Source: Neelides folsomi (lineage: Eukaryota; Arthropoda; Collembola; Neelipleona; Neelidae). From it: DNA of 47,414 nt. Positions 1-12,513 of this stretch are shown piece by piece. The position numbers and the translations under genes were made by a program. Under the pieces are notes generated by a model. It saw only the letters and a program-made list of their open reading frames with translations, was not told the DNA's origin and did no database searches. Every line of letters starts with the position of its first letter. The first letter of the stretch is position 1. The stretch lies in NCBI GenBank assembly GCA_034687125.1, contig JAQGBZ010000442.1, positions 1-47,414 on the forward strand, read 5' to 3'.

Positions 1-437
1 TGTTCGAATAAACGCCCGGTCAGCGAAGGGCCTTTTTAAATAAACGCCTAGGCGTCTAATCGAACTTTTACGGTACTTATATAAAAAGTGCATACCAGCA
101 CAAACTGATTTGATAAAGTAAATAAGTATTTATTTGAATCTTTACAGGAGGATTTTCTATATCAAAAATAATTGATAAACGCTAGATTTTTGTAAAGCAG
201 GAAATTATGTTTACCTTTTTTATCTTTCTCTAGACTCGATTTTTTACACCTAGTTAAGTTTAATAAAAAAGCATCTTTATTTTTACAAATCATTTTATTA
301 TCTTATTTTAATCATTTTGTACATCAAAATAAACGCCGTTTATGTTTAATAAAAGACAATATTTAAAAATCAGAAACACGAGTATTATTCCTTGATATAA
401 AAATGAAAAAAAATTGAATTTAAAAAAATCAAAAGAG
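1..437. repeat. Possible transposon-derived edge with AATAAACGCC motifs
   Basis: The first 60 bases are much more GC-rich than their surroundings and contain the motif AATAAACGCC twice (near 7 and 41). A third copy lies near 327, preceded by AAA. Repetition of this 10-mer close to a sharp composition change suggests the terminal region of a mobile element cut by the window edge, but neither a second terminus nor a transposase is visible. The rest of the stretch is AT-rich with no gene I can support. Confidence 0.25.
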
Positions 438-557
438 AAGCCAACGGCACCCGGGGTTCCCAGGCGGTCACCCATCCAAGTACTAACCGGGCCCAACGTT
501 GCTTAACTTCAGTGATCGGACGAGAACTGGTGCTTTCAACGTGGTATGGCCGTTGGC
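438..557 (-). rRNA. 5S ribosomal RNA
   Basis: This is a complete 120-nt 5S rRNA gene on the minus strand. It begins GCCAACGGCCATACCACG and ends GGTGCCGTTGGCTT, so the two ends pair as helix I. The internal promoter region (AAGTTAAGCAACGTTGGGCC) is intact. A T-run follows the 3' end, as expected for RNA polymerase III termination. It is identical over all 120 nt to the plus-strand copy at 45250-45369, and the first 19 nt downstream are also shared. It lies singly, not in a tandem array, within this window. Confidence 0.97.
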
Positions 558-2520
558 GAAAGTAGAACTCCACAAAGACAACTTTGTTTTTTTCATTCAA
601 ATTAGTCAAATTACATTCCCTTTTTATAAAAATTTACGATCGTTTATCTGCTGATTGATTGTTATTGTCTTCAATTGGCTATAAGTGGCCCATCCCATGC
701 TTCTTTCTAATTAATTTCTAGAAAACAATCCTGACCTATTAATGATTCATTAGACATTGAATAAATGTTGGTTTTGGTTTCAGGTAATAAAATTAACTAT
801 TAAACCCAATTAAGTTTTATATGAATCTTTTAATGCTTCATTTTAATTATACTTTTTATTTGTTTTTATTCGTTATTTACAACATTGCAGACTATGTATT
901 TAAATTAACTTAATGCTCTCGTCCATAATCCTATAAATTAAACTATCTATTTAACACAGTATAGAATATTTTATCTATTTTATACACACACGTATTATAA
1001 AAGGAAGAGATGACTTATTAATTTACTCGACTTTATATTACTTTTATTTAATTGAAAATGTCGAATTATGAATGTGATCATTCATAATATTATGATTCGA
1101 TCGAAGATTCACAACTTTTTGAATATAAATGTTATAATGATTTGTGGTTCTTTTAATCACATGAAAATGAAAAGCTCGAAAGAGAAAAATGAACAGAAAA
1201 CTTTTTTGGTGGTTTGACATAAATGAAGGAAGCATAACGTAAGTGTTATAAGTTATAAGTATAATATTTTTACATTTTTTACAAGTCACCTTATAAGACA
1301 CAGTTAGTAAAGTCACATATGAGAAAGAGATACAGACACACATTGGCATTCAGTCAAAATGTGCCAAAGGGAGTGAGGTGAGTGTTGAACCACTGGCTTT
1401 TGCTCGAGCATAATTGTAAGTAGAGCAAAAACTGGTTGAACGAGGTTCGTCAGAGTCTCCTTACACCTCCGCTCACAGAGAGATTTACTTGGAAGAGATG
1501 TGAAGAAAAGCAATTTTCAATAAGGATAATATTGGAAAGCGAAAGTTTCCCACTTCCCTCATTATCATTACGAGATGTCTTTTCATATAAAATTATAATG
1601 AGAATAAAATTCACTTCAATTCACTTCAATGAGATTTTACGGATCCAGTTGGTGAGCAGTCAATTTCTTATATAAGCTCATTAACCACACAATCATTTTT
1701 GTGGTCACTCCGTCACGTAAATGAAAATTAATCGCATTTTAGAACTAAACCCTTTCAATACTAATAATGTACATTCAGTAAAATACCACGGCGCGACTGC
1801 TGGTATTACACTTTGCTGTTTTTCTTGGAATGCTATTCATTTTAATTTTACTCGTTTTTGGAATTTTCATAATATATTTAGATCATTAATTTCATACAAT
1901 AATTAATATACAAACTTTTCAACAATCTCTAACAACGTCTAAAAACTTAATTTCACCAAAAGCATGATTAACACAGATTTAATTTGGAATAAAATTAATA
2001 AATATTTATAAATGTTTTACAGTGTTTTTTTTTAATTTTTAATGATGAAAAGTTTGCCAATTAGAGCCATTTGTTTACAAATAAAACCTTATTATGTCAA
2101 AATGATGAAATAAATTCGAGCAACCGGATGAAAATTTTCAATCCATGAGAGACAGTCGCAGAATGCTAAGTACTCTACTTCCAAGTGCCATTACGAACTG
2201 ACAAAAAATGGTTTAATTCCTATTCTCAACAATTATTTAGAAAAAGAAAAAAATCCTTCCGCACTTCCGCCTCCTCACTCACACGCTTCATGCTCTTTAA
2301 CTCTGCTCATTTCTCTTTCATTAAATAACAGCTCATAGTTCATACAGATGTTCATTCACCTGACATGTTGTTAATAGGGCCATTGACGTTGATCTCATCA
2401 TTTACAATTACTAAATATCACTCATTCAATAATTATGACATTTTAATGATATTTAGTACAATGAAAGTTTAAAACCACGTAGTTTGGAAATCGTAACATT
2501 TTTTTATTAAATTTTAAATT

Positions 2521-2555
2521 ACTTGCATAATTTGAATCACTTGCATAATTTGAAT
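2521..2555. repeat. Two-copy tandem repeat of about 18 bp
   Basis: The unit ACTTGCATAATTTGAAT(C) occurs twice in direct succession in non-coding DNA. Two copies are too few to call a satellite. Confidence 0.6.
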
Positions 2556-5500
2556 ATTATTGGTCTGCGTGTTAGATCGAAAATCAGAATACAATTTTTA
2601 ATAATATATGTAAAAGTGTTAATAGTTCTATTATGAAAAAATTAATATGAAAATGGGAAGTTCTGACAATTTGTTTTGAATATTAAATAAATTATAATTA
2701 AGCGAACGTATCCTTATTACACGAGTATTTGAATGTGTCTTTAATTTTCCCTTTAAAATCTTTATTATACAATGGAGAATAAACAGGTTCATAGTGAAAA
2801 TTGTTATTTGTTCGCCGTTTGATATGAAATGGAAAGTGCAATGAATTTAATGTATTTCATGTTTAGTTGAAGAACAGTAAATGTGCATTTTGAAGGTGCG
2901 ATCTCACCTTGTACCATGAACTGATCCTTAAGAAATAATCTGCATGCATTTTTAATTTATGTCCTCACATGGAAAAGGAAATGAATGGGCGCCGGGCAAG
3001 ATGATAAGATATCCTCATCAACTAATCATGCATATTATATTATAAATTGGCAGTTTCTATTTGCTTATGGACTGTGATTTTGTGAAGAAATGGAAATGAA
3101 GAGGATTGGACTTCAGGTATGATAATAAAAAGGGATAAAAAACGGGAATGGGAATGGAAAACTGAAGCTTTCGATTCTTCATTAAATGAGCTATCTCGAA
3201 GACTTGACGAGAGAGCGAACGAAGAGAATAAAAGAATAAATGGAAATTCAAAGAACTGTAACGCTCCTGAGGTTGGAAAAACAATCGTGTTTCATTTGAA
3301 TCATTTGAGTTATTAAAATATGGAGATAAACCCTCAGCACTTTACCTCCATCGTGACGCTTTTTACATTCATAATAATAAGAGGAAAAAAGACCCGCTCC
3401 ATTAAACAATAACGTGATGAGAACGGAAAATATTGTAACTTTGTTTTAATATAGCATTGGTATTATTAAAATAAAGGTATTTGGTTTATAAACTTCTTCT
3501 CTATATAATTAATGTATAACTTTAAGTTAGAATTTTATGCATTAATGAACTTATGTTACTTAAAGTTAGAATAAAAATATCGAATCATATTTTACAATTT
3601 AAATCCTTAGTTGTTTGGTTGATTGGTTTAACAAAAAATGTTAAAAGCTTTCTTATTTACTGTATTTAAATTGTTAAATATTTTATCTAATCATAAGATA
3701 TAAATTAATACATAATCCAATTTGCATTTACCATTTTTGTTATTATTGTTATTGTTAATTCATGTGTTGAGAAGCGAAAATAAATTGATAATTGCTATTT
3801 TGATTAAGAATTACAAGTGAAAAAATGCACCTGAACTGATGGCACGAAGAGATTATGTAAAATATTGGATAGGTTTATTACGATAATTACTTTATTATCC
3901 TCCCTAACTCCCCTTTTATCTTTTCTCATCAGCGAATTAAAAAGACAATTGTGAAAGTGCGGCGGAAGGTGTGTACGATAGTATACAATAAGTTTCCTAT
4001 ACTTAAATATATAGGAAATGAATTACAATTAACATAATAAATGGAAACTAAAAAACACGATGCTTCTTCTGTAAGACAAATTGGAGCATTTTAACATATT
4101 TGTCTCTTATAACAACTTATAAGACATGTAATGAGTTGGGTACATTGTAAACGTAAACATCAATTACACCGCGCTACAAGCCATATTGTACTTTGTACTA
4201 GTACAAGAGAAAGATAATGCCCGGAGCAATTAAAATGGAACAAAAGGAGTGAATTATTTCGTTTTTTCGTATGAGTTCAATTGTAATAACTTCTTATGAG
4301 TTTTCTTTGCAATATGCAATATACCGAGTACAAGATATATGTTCCTCATGTTAGACGATATTACATCCTTTAATTAAACCGCCTTTAAACGATTCAAACA
4401 ACTTATTTGTATTCATTTCCTGCAATAGGAATTATTTTCAAAATAATTAGACATTATATTTAATTAGACGTTAAAAAGTACCTACAAATGTTTATTTTCT
4501 GTAGACTTATTTAATAATCCGTAAGCTTTTTTGCACATTTAAATTACAGGTGAAGGACTCCATTGAAACTTATGAGTTCGCATCAATGGTGCAACAATAT
4601 TTAATAACTTTAACTTTTAGTGCATTACTTTAACCTATTTAATTAATCTGTATATAAACTTTGCCTTATTTATACTTTTCTTTTATGTAAATGATTTATT
4701 ACTAATTATATATTAATTACATATTTGAGTATTTTTTAAATGATCTTAAGAATATTGGATTAAACTGTTTAAGCCTAGAGAATCATGACATGAAGTAAAA
4801 TAAAAGATTTTAATGCTAATAAAACTAGTTTAATTTAATTATATTACTAAAAATTAATATTCATTACAATTAATATTGCAATGAATATATCCAATGCATC
4901 CACATTAGCTGTGATAAATATAACCTTCAATTAATTAAAATGTCAATTACCATAAACATTTAATTTAAGCTGAAAATGTGGGCATTCAGAGGCCGAAATG
5001 CTTCAGCATAAATTACATTCATTTTCTATAGTGTTATTGCAAATTGTGATCTGACAAATTAAATAAAAAACAGTGAAAATGAATTCCTTGTGTATAACTT
5101 TTTTTAAAGGATTAAGAGATTAAACATTTTTGAGCTTGATTTCTGACGTCCGGCAACCTGCGGGATCTTACAGAAGTAAAGCCATTATAAAGTAAAAATT
5201 ATTCTACAGGTACAATGAAGAATAATGAAACTTGTGTCACAGTCTTAACACAAGCAACAAACAAGTTAAATAATGAAACTCTCTTTCATTGATAAAATAA
5301 TAAGATAGCGGAACAAACACAAACATCATAGAGTTAATGAAAATTTACATTTAATGTAAGACACTAAAGTAAATACACAAATGTACAAAAGTCATACGTT
5401 TAAGGTGTTCGACTTTGGCCCTATACGAGATTTACCTTTTCTCACCAATACCTGTTGGAAAGCAAGTGTCCAATGCCATTGTTTGATGTAGTGCCATTTG

Positions 5501-5599
5501 CAAACTTCTAGTTATTGTCTCATTTCTCATGACCAAATGACCACGCGTATTAGTTCTAGTTAATTTGTTCATTTCTCATTATTCACATTGTTTTAATAA

Positions 5600-5634
5600 G
5601 ATATCTGTACAGGTATGGTACACGTACAGATATC
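5600..5634. repeat. Short inverted repeat
   Basis: Perfect 11-bp arms GATATCTGTAC and GTACAGATATC are separated by 13 bp. The hairpin lies about 270 bp upstream of the TATA box of the His/Gly-rich gene. It could be a regulatory dyad or chance, and nothing else marks it. Confidence 0.4.
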
Positions 5635-5868
5635 ATATGGCGAATATATAGTGTGAATAGGGCGAAACACGAAAGGAGTTTGGGGCAAAAAACTTTTAAC
5701 TTTTAACTCTTTCAGTTATCCTGATTTCTAGAAGGTGTTAAATATTTTCTTACTTATATAATGCACTTTGACCATATCTCCTCCTCGTTCACCCTCATCG
5801 AGTAAGTGAGGTGAGTTTGAAGTTTATTATATAATGTACTGAATGACATCCGGAGGTAACCCACCTCA

Positions 5869-5910
5869 TATATAAAAGTGAAAGTGGAACTTTGAGCTTT
5901 CACAGTCGTG
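5869..5910 (+). promoter_or_regulatory. Core promoter of the His/Gly-rich gene
   Basis: TATATAAAAG at about 5869-5878 sits roughly 30 bp before a TTTCACAGTCG stretch resembling an arthropod initiator near 5900. The ATG of the downstream gene is at 5940. Spacing and motif quality fit a TATA-driven Pol II promoter with a short 5' UTR of about 40 nt. Confidence 0.6.
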
Positions 5911-5939
5911 CTGTCGCTTTCAGACAAGACGGGTCAGCC

Positions 5940-7413
5940 ATGTGGTTCCTACTTGTAAGTAATTCGAGAGCTAACTATAATAGTTATTTAATATATACTT
6001 TAAATTATTTAATTGTAATATTAAATTAATTAATTTCACTTCGTTAATTCATATTTATTATTTAATTTTAATTTAATTTTAAGCAATTATAATATTTTTA
6101 ATTCAACTAGCAGTTAAATTATTTTTAATTCAAGGAGCAGTTAACTATTTTTAATTCAAGTAGCAGTTAAAATTTTTTTAATTAAATATTTTTTTAATTA
6201 CACTAAAATTTTGTATTTGTAGGTGTTCTTATCAATAATTTGTCTAACCTCAGCCGAAGTACCAAACTCAATTGAACATGTTGGAATTCCCGTCCATGGA
6301 GTTCCAGTAGGTTACGCCGCTCCACATGGGGTCATGAGCCCAGGTCAATTTGCCTTAGCTCCTGTAAATGTCCTCGCTCCAGAACATTACAACTATGATC
6401 TTGGACACGGATATGGGCAAGGCCATACACCTGCACTTCATCTTGGTCATGGGCCTCCCTATGCTGAACAACCCGGAGGAGTTTACAAACAAGAAGCACC
6501 AATAGTTGGGCAATATGGACATCATCACCCAAATGAAGTCTATGGACATCAAGGACCAGTGTTGTATGGCCATAGTGGACATGGAGGTGGATATGGCCAT
6601 GGAGGGCAATTGCATGGACATCATGTGCAGTTGGCCCACGGACATCATGGACACATAGGCAATCATGGACATGCTCACGGGCATGAACATGACTATGTAA
6701 CAGGTAAATGTAAGTAGAGAGCAGGAAGTAGAAAAATTTGTTCACTTTTTATTTCATCCTTTGGCAGTCTTAATGTTTTGAACTAACAAACGACAATTTT
6801 ATAGTGTATCCTGGAGGTGGCTATATAAGAAAACAACCAATTTATTCCAACGCCTGGAAGCCAGTTAAATCTGTGGAGATTGGACCTACAGGCGGCTATG
6901 GACATAATGTTGCTTATGGTAATGTTGGACATGGAGGTGGATACGGCCATGGAGGATATGCTGGAGCTTATGGCCATCCACAACATGGTCACATTGCCCA
7001 TCATGGAGGTTATGGACATGGTGGACATGTTCATAAAGAAAAAGTTGTTCAAAAATCAGAGTTCACAATTGAACCATCTATCTCATACGGTAATTGAAAT
7101 TACTTTTTTTAAATGACTGACAAATGCAAATGTAAATGCAAATTAAAATATTTTATTCTTGTCATTAATTTTTATTTATATTGTAGGGTTTTCTTATACT
7201 CTTGTTCCTGTTAACGAATATGACCAGAAGCATAAGGTTGGTCATGGACCTCATGGACATGGATATGGACATGGACATGGACATGACCATGGACACAGCC
7301 TTGCACATGGACATAATGTTCCTGGTCATGGCTATGCGGCTGTAGGCGCTTATGGACATGGAGGTCACAGTCACGGAGTTCATAGCCATGGAGGTCAAGG
7401 AGGCTACCATTAA
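5940..7413 (+). CDS. Secreted histidine/glycine-rich repeat protein
   Basis: I model four exons: 5940-5954, 6223-6703, 6805-7089 and 7187-7413. They join in frame (phases 0, 1, 1) to give 335 residues ending in TAA. Residues 1 to about 17 form a signal peptide (MWFLL from exon 1, then VFLSIICLTSA). The mature chain is dominated by GYGHG, GHGGGYGHGG and alternating GH/HG runs, with no catalytic domain. It is therefore probably a secreted structural, cuticle-associated or metal-binding protein; that function is inferred from composition only. Exon 3 is a symmetric phase 1-1 exon of 285 nt, which suits expansion by exon duplication. An AATAAA signal lies at 7607. The CAT/CCA-rich open frames on the opposite strand here are composition artefacts. 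Confidence 0.85.
6091..6169. repeat. Three-copy 26-27-bp tandem repeat in intron 1
   Basis: Three successive units share ATTTTTAATTCAA, two variable bases, then AGCAGTTA, starting near 6091, 6117 and 6144. They lie in the first intron of the His/Gly-rich gene. The copies differ mainly at the two variable bases. Confidence 0.7.
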
Positions 7414-7606
7414 TAATTAGGCATTTGAATGTTTCTTTGTTTCTCATTATTATTCGTTAGATCGGAATAGTAATGAAAGTGCCATTTTTGATATCCTTAA
7501 AACTGATTTTCAGGAATTCGAATAACGAATTATATTACTAATATTGTAAATGTTATCTCTGTCCTTTCTAATATATTTAGTAATTGTATACTTATATATT
7601 TTTTTT

Positions 7607-7612
7607 AATAAA
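7607..7612 (+). terminator. Polyadenylation signal AATAAA
   Basis: Canonical AATAAA about 190 nt after the stop codon of the His/Gly-rich gene, within an AT-rich 3' region. Confidence 0.5.
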
Positions 7613-7613
7613 T

Positions 7614-8239
7614 ATATATGTGCAATACTACAAAATAATATGAAAGAGATCACAATTATGAAAAATGTGTAAGATCTAGTCAAAAAATTAGAAAAAAAAT
7701 CAATATCGTATTTTTTTAAATGCTTAAGAATTAAATTTTAATTAATTTTTTTTAAAAATATGGTTTGTAGTGTTGTGTATGAAAGTATGAATGTATGCAT
7801 TTTAGTTTTTTAATTTCAACATTTGAATTAAACAATTCTGGGAGTATTCCAGATTTTTATTTAAATAAATTGACTATTTAGTAAGTAATAGCCAATATTG
7901 TATTATTAACTGTATTTTTATAACAATTCGTATGAATGTAAGTGGGTATATGCATTAAAATTTAAATATTTAGAATTGTTAAATGCTAAATATTTTTATC
8001 GGGTATTAGCTACATTTATTTATGCACGTAAAATATTTTTATGGTGTATATTTTGTAGTGATAATACATATTTTATTTGTTTTACTTTTGAACATAATTT
8101 AATTGACCAATTATTGTACAAAAATTAATAAAAAAGAAATTGAATTTCCTATGATTTTGCTCATACTTAATATTTATTCAATATTATACAACATTAACAT
8201 TTATACATTTCACCAATTTATCACAATTTCAAATAATAT
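7614..8239. other. Convergent intergenic spacer
   Basis: AT-rich spacer between the 3' ends of the His/Gly-rich gene (+) and the lipase gene (-). I see no coding signal in it. Confidence 0.5.
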
Positions 8240-9833
8240 TTATTTCATATAATTATTGTTAAATTCAAGAACTTTGTGATACAAAAGTTCAGGAGCATCA
8301 ACAGCCACAATAAAGTCAAAATGGTTGAAGGTTTCTCGTGTTATAGCATAATTGTGTACTACATTTGGAAGCTTTGAGACCAAGACTTCAATATCCTGAA
8401 AAGAATACAGTTAAAGTGAATATTAGGTTAAAGGTAATGTGCATACATACCAAAGTATAGTAGGATTTTTAAATCGATAAATTAATTTAATATTTAAATA
8501 TATTTTTTTACCTTCGTATCAACAAAGAAATCTGTTTGTCCATAATAAACTGCAACGGGAACGGTGACTTTTTTCATATCATATTCTGGCGGGGTAAGTG
8601 CCCCATATTTCTCTACATTCTTAAGAGGTCCGTAATTGAACTTTCGAGCAGTTTTATAATTGATGGATTGGGCATAATGAACGATTGTTTTGGTTGAAAC
8701 TCCAGCAGGATTGTGAGCCCAAAACAATGGAATTTGTGTCTAGATTTTTAAAATAACATTCATAACCATCATTTAAGTAAAAATAATTCATTAATTTAAT
8801 GATTAAGAATTTTTTATTTTAAAATATTTTTGTTTTGCACAAACCTCATTAATAGCCATCATAGGGCCTCCGCCATTATAAAATACAAGAGGATCTTTCA
8901 TAGATGGAATTCCAATTAAATCTCCAACCCAATCTGGAACCCAATCAGGTAATCCTGGTCCGGGTAAGAAATAAGGGGCCCAAATATCCTAACATTAAAA
9001 TCTTCAATTTACACTAACTGAATGTATTAATAAAATAAATTATAAAATTAGAGAAAAATATAAAAGTCGACCAATTACAAGAAGTGTATTTGCAAACGGT
9101 GCAAGAAGAGCAATTGGAGATTGCATATTATGAATGTACAATGCAGGCGCTAGACCAGACATCAATTTCACTTTGCTGTTGTATTCAGGTCTTTCGGCCA
9201 TTGCAATGAAAAATTGACAACTTCCCATTGAATGTCCAAACCAATAGATTTGATCAACTCCAGTTTTTTCAATTACGTAATCGATATCTGCTGGAACATC
9301 GTAAAGACCCATTTCGTGGAATGAAAAGTCCCAGAATTGATCATCTTCAGTTGTCAATGAAATGTGTTTTCTTGAATGACGATTCCCACGAGCATTTCCA
9401 AGCCAAACGTCGTAACCATTATCAGCCATAATAAATGCTAAAAGACGTTAACTAAAATAATTATATTGATCACAATAAATATAATAATTACTAATTAAAT
9501 AATATCTAATTATTTAATAAAATTACCAAATGCCTTGTCATGATTAATATAAAGCCAATCCATGCAAGATCCAAGAAGACCATGTTGTAACCAAGCTACG
9601 GGTCTTGTTCCTTCAGTTGGTCCATTAATTCCATAAGGGATTCGATACGCTGTCAAAATATATCCATCTTCAGTTGTAATTTCATGGCGTTCAACTGGAT
9701 ATCCATATTTAACTATATATTCTTCAACTGTTAAATGAATATCGGGGTGCTCAAATTCTTCACTTGGATTATCAAGTGATGAAGTTGCAAAAATGGTAGA
9801 ACAAGAAAGCAATAAGAGAATGACCAACTTCAT
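8240..9833 (-). CDS. Acid lipase (lysosomal acid / gastric lipase family, alpha/beta hydrolase)
   Basis: Five minus-strand exons: 9833-9527, 9437-9079, 8988-8845, 8739-8512 and 8395-8240. All have GT-AG sites and consistent phases, giving 397 residues, the usual length for this family. Residues 1 to about 17 form a signal peptide. The N-terminal lid/activation region has VEEYIVKYGYPVERHEITTE, then the oxyanion segment WLQHGLLGSC. GYDVWLGNARGN is a family hallmark. The catalytic triad is visible: Ser172 in GHSMG, Asp340 in YGQTD and His371 in FNHFD. It should hydrolyse triacylglycerols or cholesteryl esters in the gut lumen or lysosome; the compartment is inferred. No truncation or key-residue loss is seen. 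It is convergent with the His/Gly-rich gene. Confidence 0.95.
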
Positions 9834-11729
9834 ATTGAATTACAGGGTGAATTAATAATTGATTAATGATTTTGAATTTATATTCTGTTTTATCTTTTTA
9901 TCATGCTTTTAATTCCTCTTGTACAAGTACACTTATAATTTGCTAATACTGCATAATTGTTTGTCCATTAAAGTACTCTGTATACTTACTTTTCTAAATA
10001 AGAGCTTATAAATTATAAATAAATCTATCTTTAAGTATGTACTTATGCATTTAATGTGATGCCTCTAATACTAATTGATTGACTTGTCTGGGTTTTCCTC
10101 AACATTTATAGCTAATCTCTTTAATTAAAATCCATCCATACCTAATATGTAGGTATTATACAATTTAAAATTTTGAGTGCTAAATTAAGTTGTTCTCGGT
10201 GTAACTGATAACTTTTACAGATGAACTTGTTAAAACTAATCATTTATGCGCTCTACAAATAAATACATATGATTTAATAAGTAATACATAAACTACTTCA
10301 AAATAGTTTATACACTTTAGAGTTTAAATAAAAAGATACAAAATTTAAGCATACCAATTTAGGTAGTTATTTATTGTTATCTCAGAATCAAATTGTTAAT
10401 CTGCTTAATTATTGTTAATTTATTTTATTTATTAAAATAAATAATCAATATTTTAGAGACAGTTTTGTAGTAATTCACACTTCAAACGTGGAAACTTTTA
10501 ATTTTGACAATGACACAGAATTTGGCATTTGTCACCCGATTCGGGTATTACCCGAGCCAGAAGGTCGGGACGGACAGGAACGATCCACTCCTGTGACATT
10601 ATGGGCCCGGAGTCGGACACAATTTTTTTAAATCATAGAATCAGGCAAGGGAGGGAAAGAATTTGCGAAAAAACGTTTCCCTATGAACGTATGTCAAACT
10701 CAAACTCGCCAACTTTTCAAAAATATTTCAAAAGTTTATGTATCTCCTCCTTGCCAAAACCCACATTGTCGCAGATTACTCAAAAATTCCCCCCATTACA
10801 TTCGTTATCATGGTACGACGGTCATTTTGGTATATTAAACACACTTCCCACTGCTAATTCCAAAGCTAAAAGTCGGCTTACTTCAGACAAACACCAATAT
10901 TTTATATAGATAGATTATAATATACCTTAACTAAAATTATCGGTGGATTTTTTTCAATTATTCATTCTATTCTTTATTCTTATACCTATATTAAGCATTT
11001 AAAAAACTTTTAAGCCACGTTAAACAATGAATTTAAATAAATTGTATTAACGATATACACGATAATGAAATAATTATCAATGAAGCTATAATGAAGTATT
11101 TGTCCACATCCTGAGTATATGAGTATGAATCATCACATGATGAGTAACTCTATCAATTTATGCATAAAGACAGAGAGTCATCATGGAAAACTTATATTGT
11201 AGAGCTTAAAATTTCTCCAGGATGATGGCATGATTCCGCTTTATTATCGCTCCATCATCCGGAATAGTACTGTGTTCTGTTAAATGCTTAAATCCCATAA
11301 GCTTCATTTCACCAACAAAAATATACAAGGTTGAGTAAAGGGTAAAGAGGACATTAAACACATTATGCATGCACCCATCTACTTACCTAAGTACATAGCA
11401 TAATGCATTTACATCTATAGGTAATAAAAGTGTTCATGCGTCGAGCTCGATATCATAGAAGTAAGATTTCAATTCATAAAATTCCATTTCTCTTTATGGC
11501 AAACTTACATTGAAACTGAAGTTATATATATTTTTGCACACAAAATAAGTTTCACTATACAAAACTAACAAAAGATAAAATACCTACTAATTATTTAAAC
11601 GATATACAAACTCTGAATAAAAGAAAACATTGTTGATAGTTGTAGTTGTGAATGCTATAAGTAAATAATTCATGATTGAAATACTTTGCCAAAAGCCGAA
11701 ACAAACGTTCTGCACATTTCTGACGCAAC
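9834..11729. other. Intergenic stretch with a GC-rich island
   Basis: AT-rich DNA between the divergent lipase and VIT-VWA genes. A GC-rich patch at about 10534-10620 contains CGGGTATTACCCG and GGGCCCGGAGTCGG, unlike its neighbours. A 126-codon open frame at 10529-10909 begins there but has no motif I recognise. The patch could be a transposon relic. Confidence 0.4.
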
Positions 11730-11835
11730 TATAAAAATTTACATCCAATATTAAAGTTCTCTGTCTCTCATTGTCATTCTAGCAATTCAAGCTATTACAG
11801 CCCATACAATTTATTTCTTCAATATTATCAATTTT
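11730..11835 (+). promoter_or_regulatory. Candidate promoter and non-coding first exon of the VIT-VWA gene
   Basis: TATAAAAA at about 11730 precedes a C/T-rich start region near 11760. A GTAAGC splice donor follows at 11837 after CAATTTTG. A matching acceptor (TATAG, ending about 12494) stands 19 nt before the ATG at 12514. This would give a roughly 75-nt untranslated exon and a 650-bp intron. It is inferred from signals only. Confidence 0.35.
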
Positions 11836-12513
11836 GGTAAGCACAATTTATTTAACAAAAACAATCATTCTTTATTTTATATTTTACCACAAAATAATTA
11901 GGATAGGATAAAAGAAGGTAGGTTTAATTTAACTAACCGATACGTTAATTTTTAAATAATTTAAAAAAATTCTAATAAATTGGATTGGAGTTGGAGGTAG
12001 GTAAAAAGATAAGAAGGAATCGGTTTTTACCTTTTTTCTCATTTTTAGTTATTGTTGGTTAGTTTATGCGTTGGCAGCGTTGGGGCTAGCGGACTAGCGG
12101 AGTTCATTAAATTTCTTTGTAATATTGTTATTTCTTTGTTATTCATTGTGTGCATTTTTGCAAATTAAAACAACAACATAAAAACAAGAAGACAGCATTT
12201 CATAATAATGCATGTCATCGTGTCAGTTTTCACTACATAATGTTTTGGGATTGTCACACAATTTATATTTTGTTGTATTCGTCGAATTTATATTTGACAG
12301 CTGATTCAATCTTTGCAATCAAATTTGTATAGTTTTCTTGTCATTATTCTCAAATTGTGGGCAACATTTTAAGTAAAAGTGTAGGTAATTAAACATGCCA
12401 AAATGCAGCATTTAATTATTCATTTGTATAAGTTATAACAATAATCTTATTATTTTAAATTTTATTATTTGTTAACAATTTTATTATTTTATAGATAACA
12501 AAAGCGATTGAAA

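Larger units (their letters stand above)
558..5868. other. Intergenic stretch without a supportable gene
   Basis: About 5.3 kb of AT-rich DNA in which I see only short open frames without conserved motifs, splice context or family resemblance. Small structures are a tandem pair of a 17-18-bp unit (ACTTGCATAATTTGAAT) at 2521-2555 and an 11-bp inverted repeat, GATATCTGTAC/GTACAGATATC, at 5600-5634. The final part contains the promoter of the His/Gly-rich gene. Confidence 0.5.

Noticed and set aside
6332..6745. Long minus-strand open frames opposite the His/Gly-rich gene (also 6355-6690, 6783-7052, 7165-7447)
   Set aside because: They read Val/His/Met-rich repeats that are simply the complement of the GGACATGG coding repeats. 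They lack starts with splice context and conserved domains.
10529..10909. 126-codon plus-strand frame
   Set aside because: It has no recognisable domain and composition changes midway. It begins in a GC-rich patch that looks like a repeat relic, and no splice-compatible neighbours were found.
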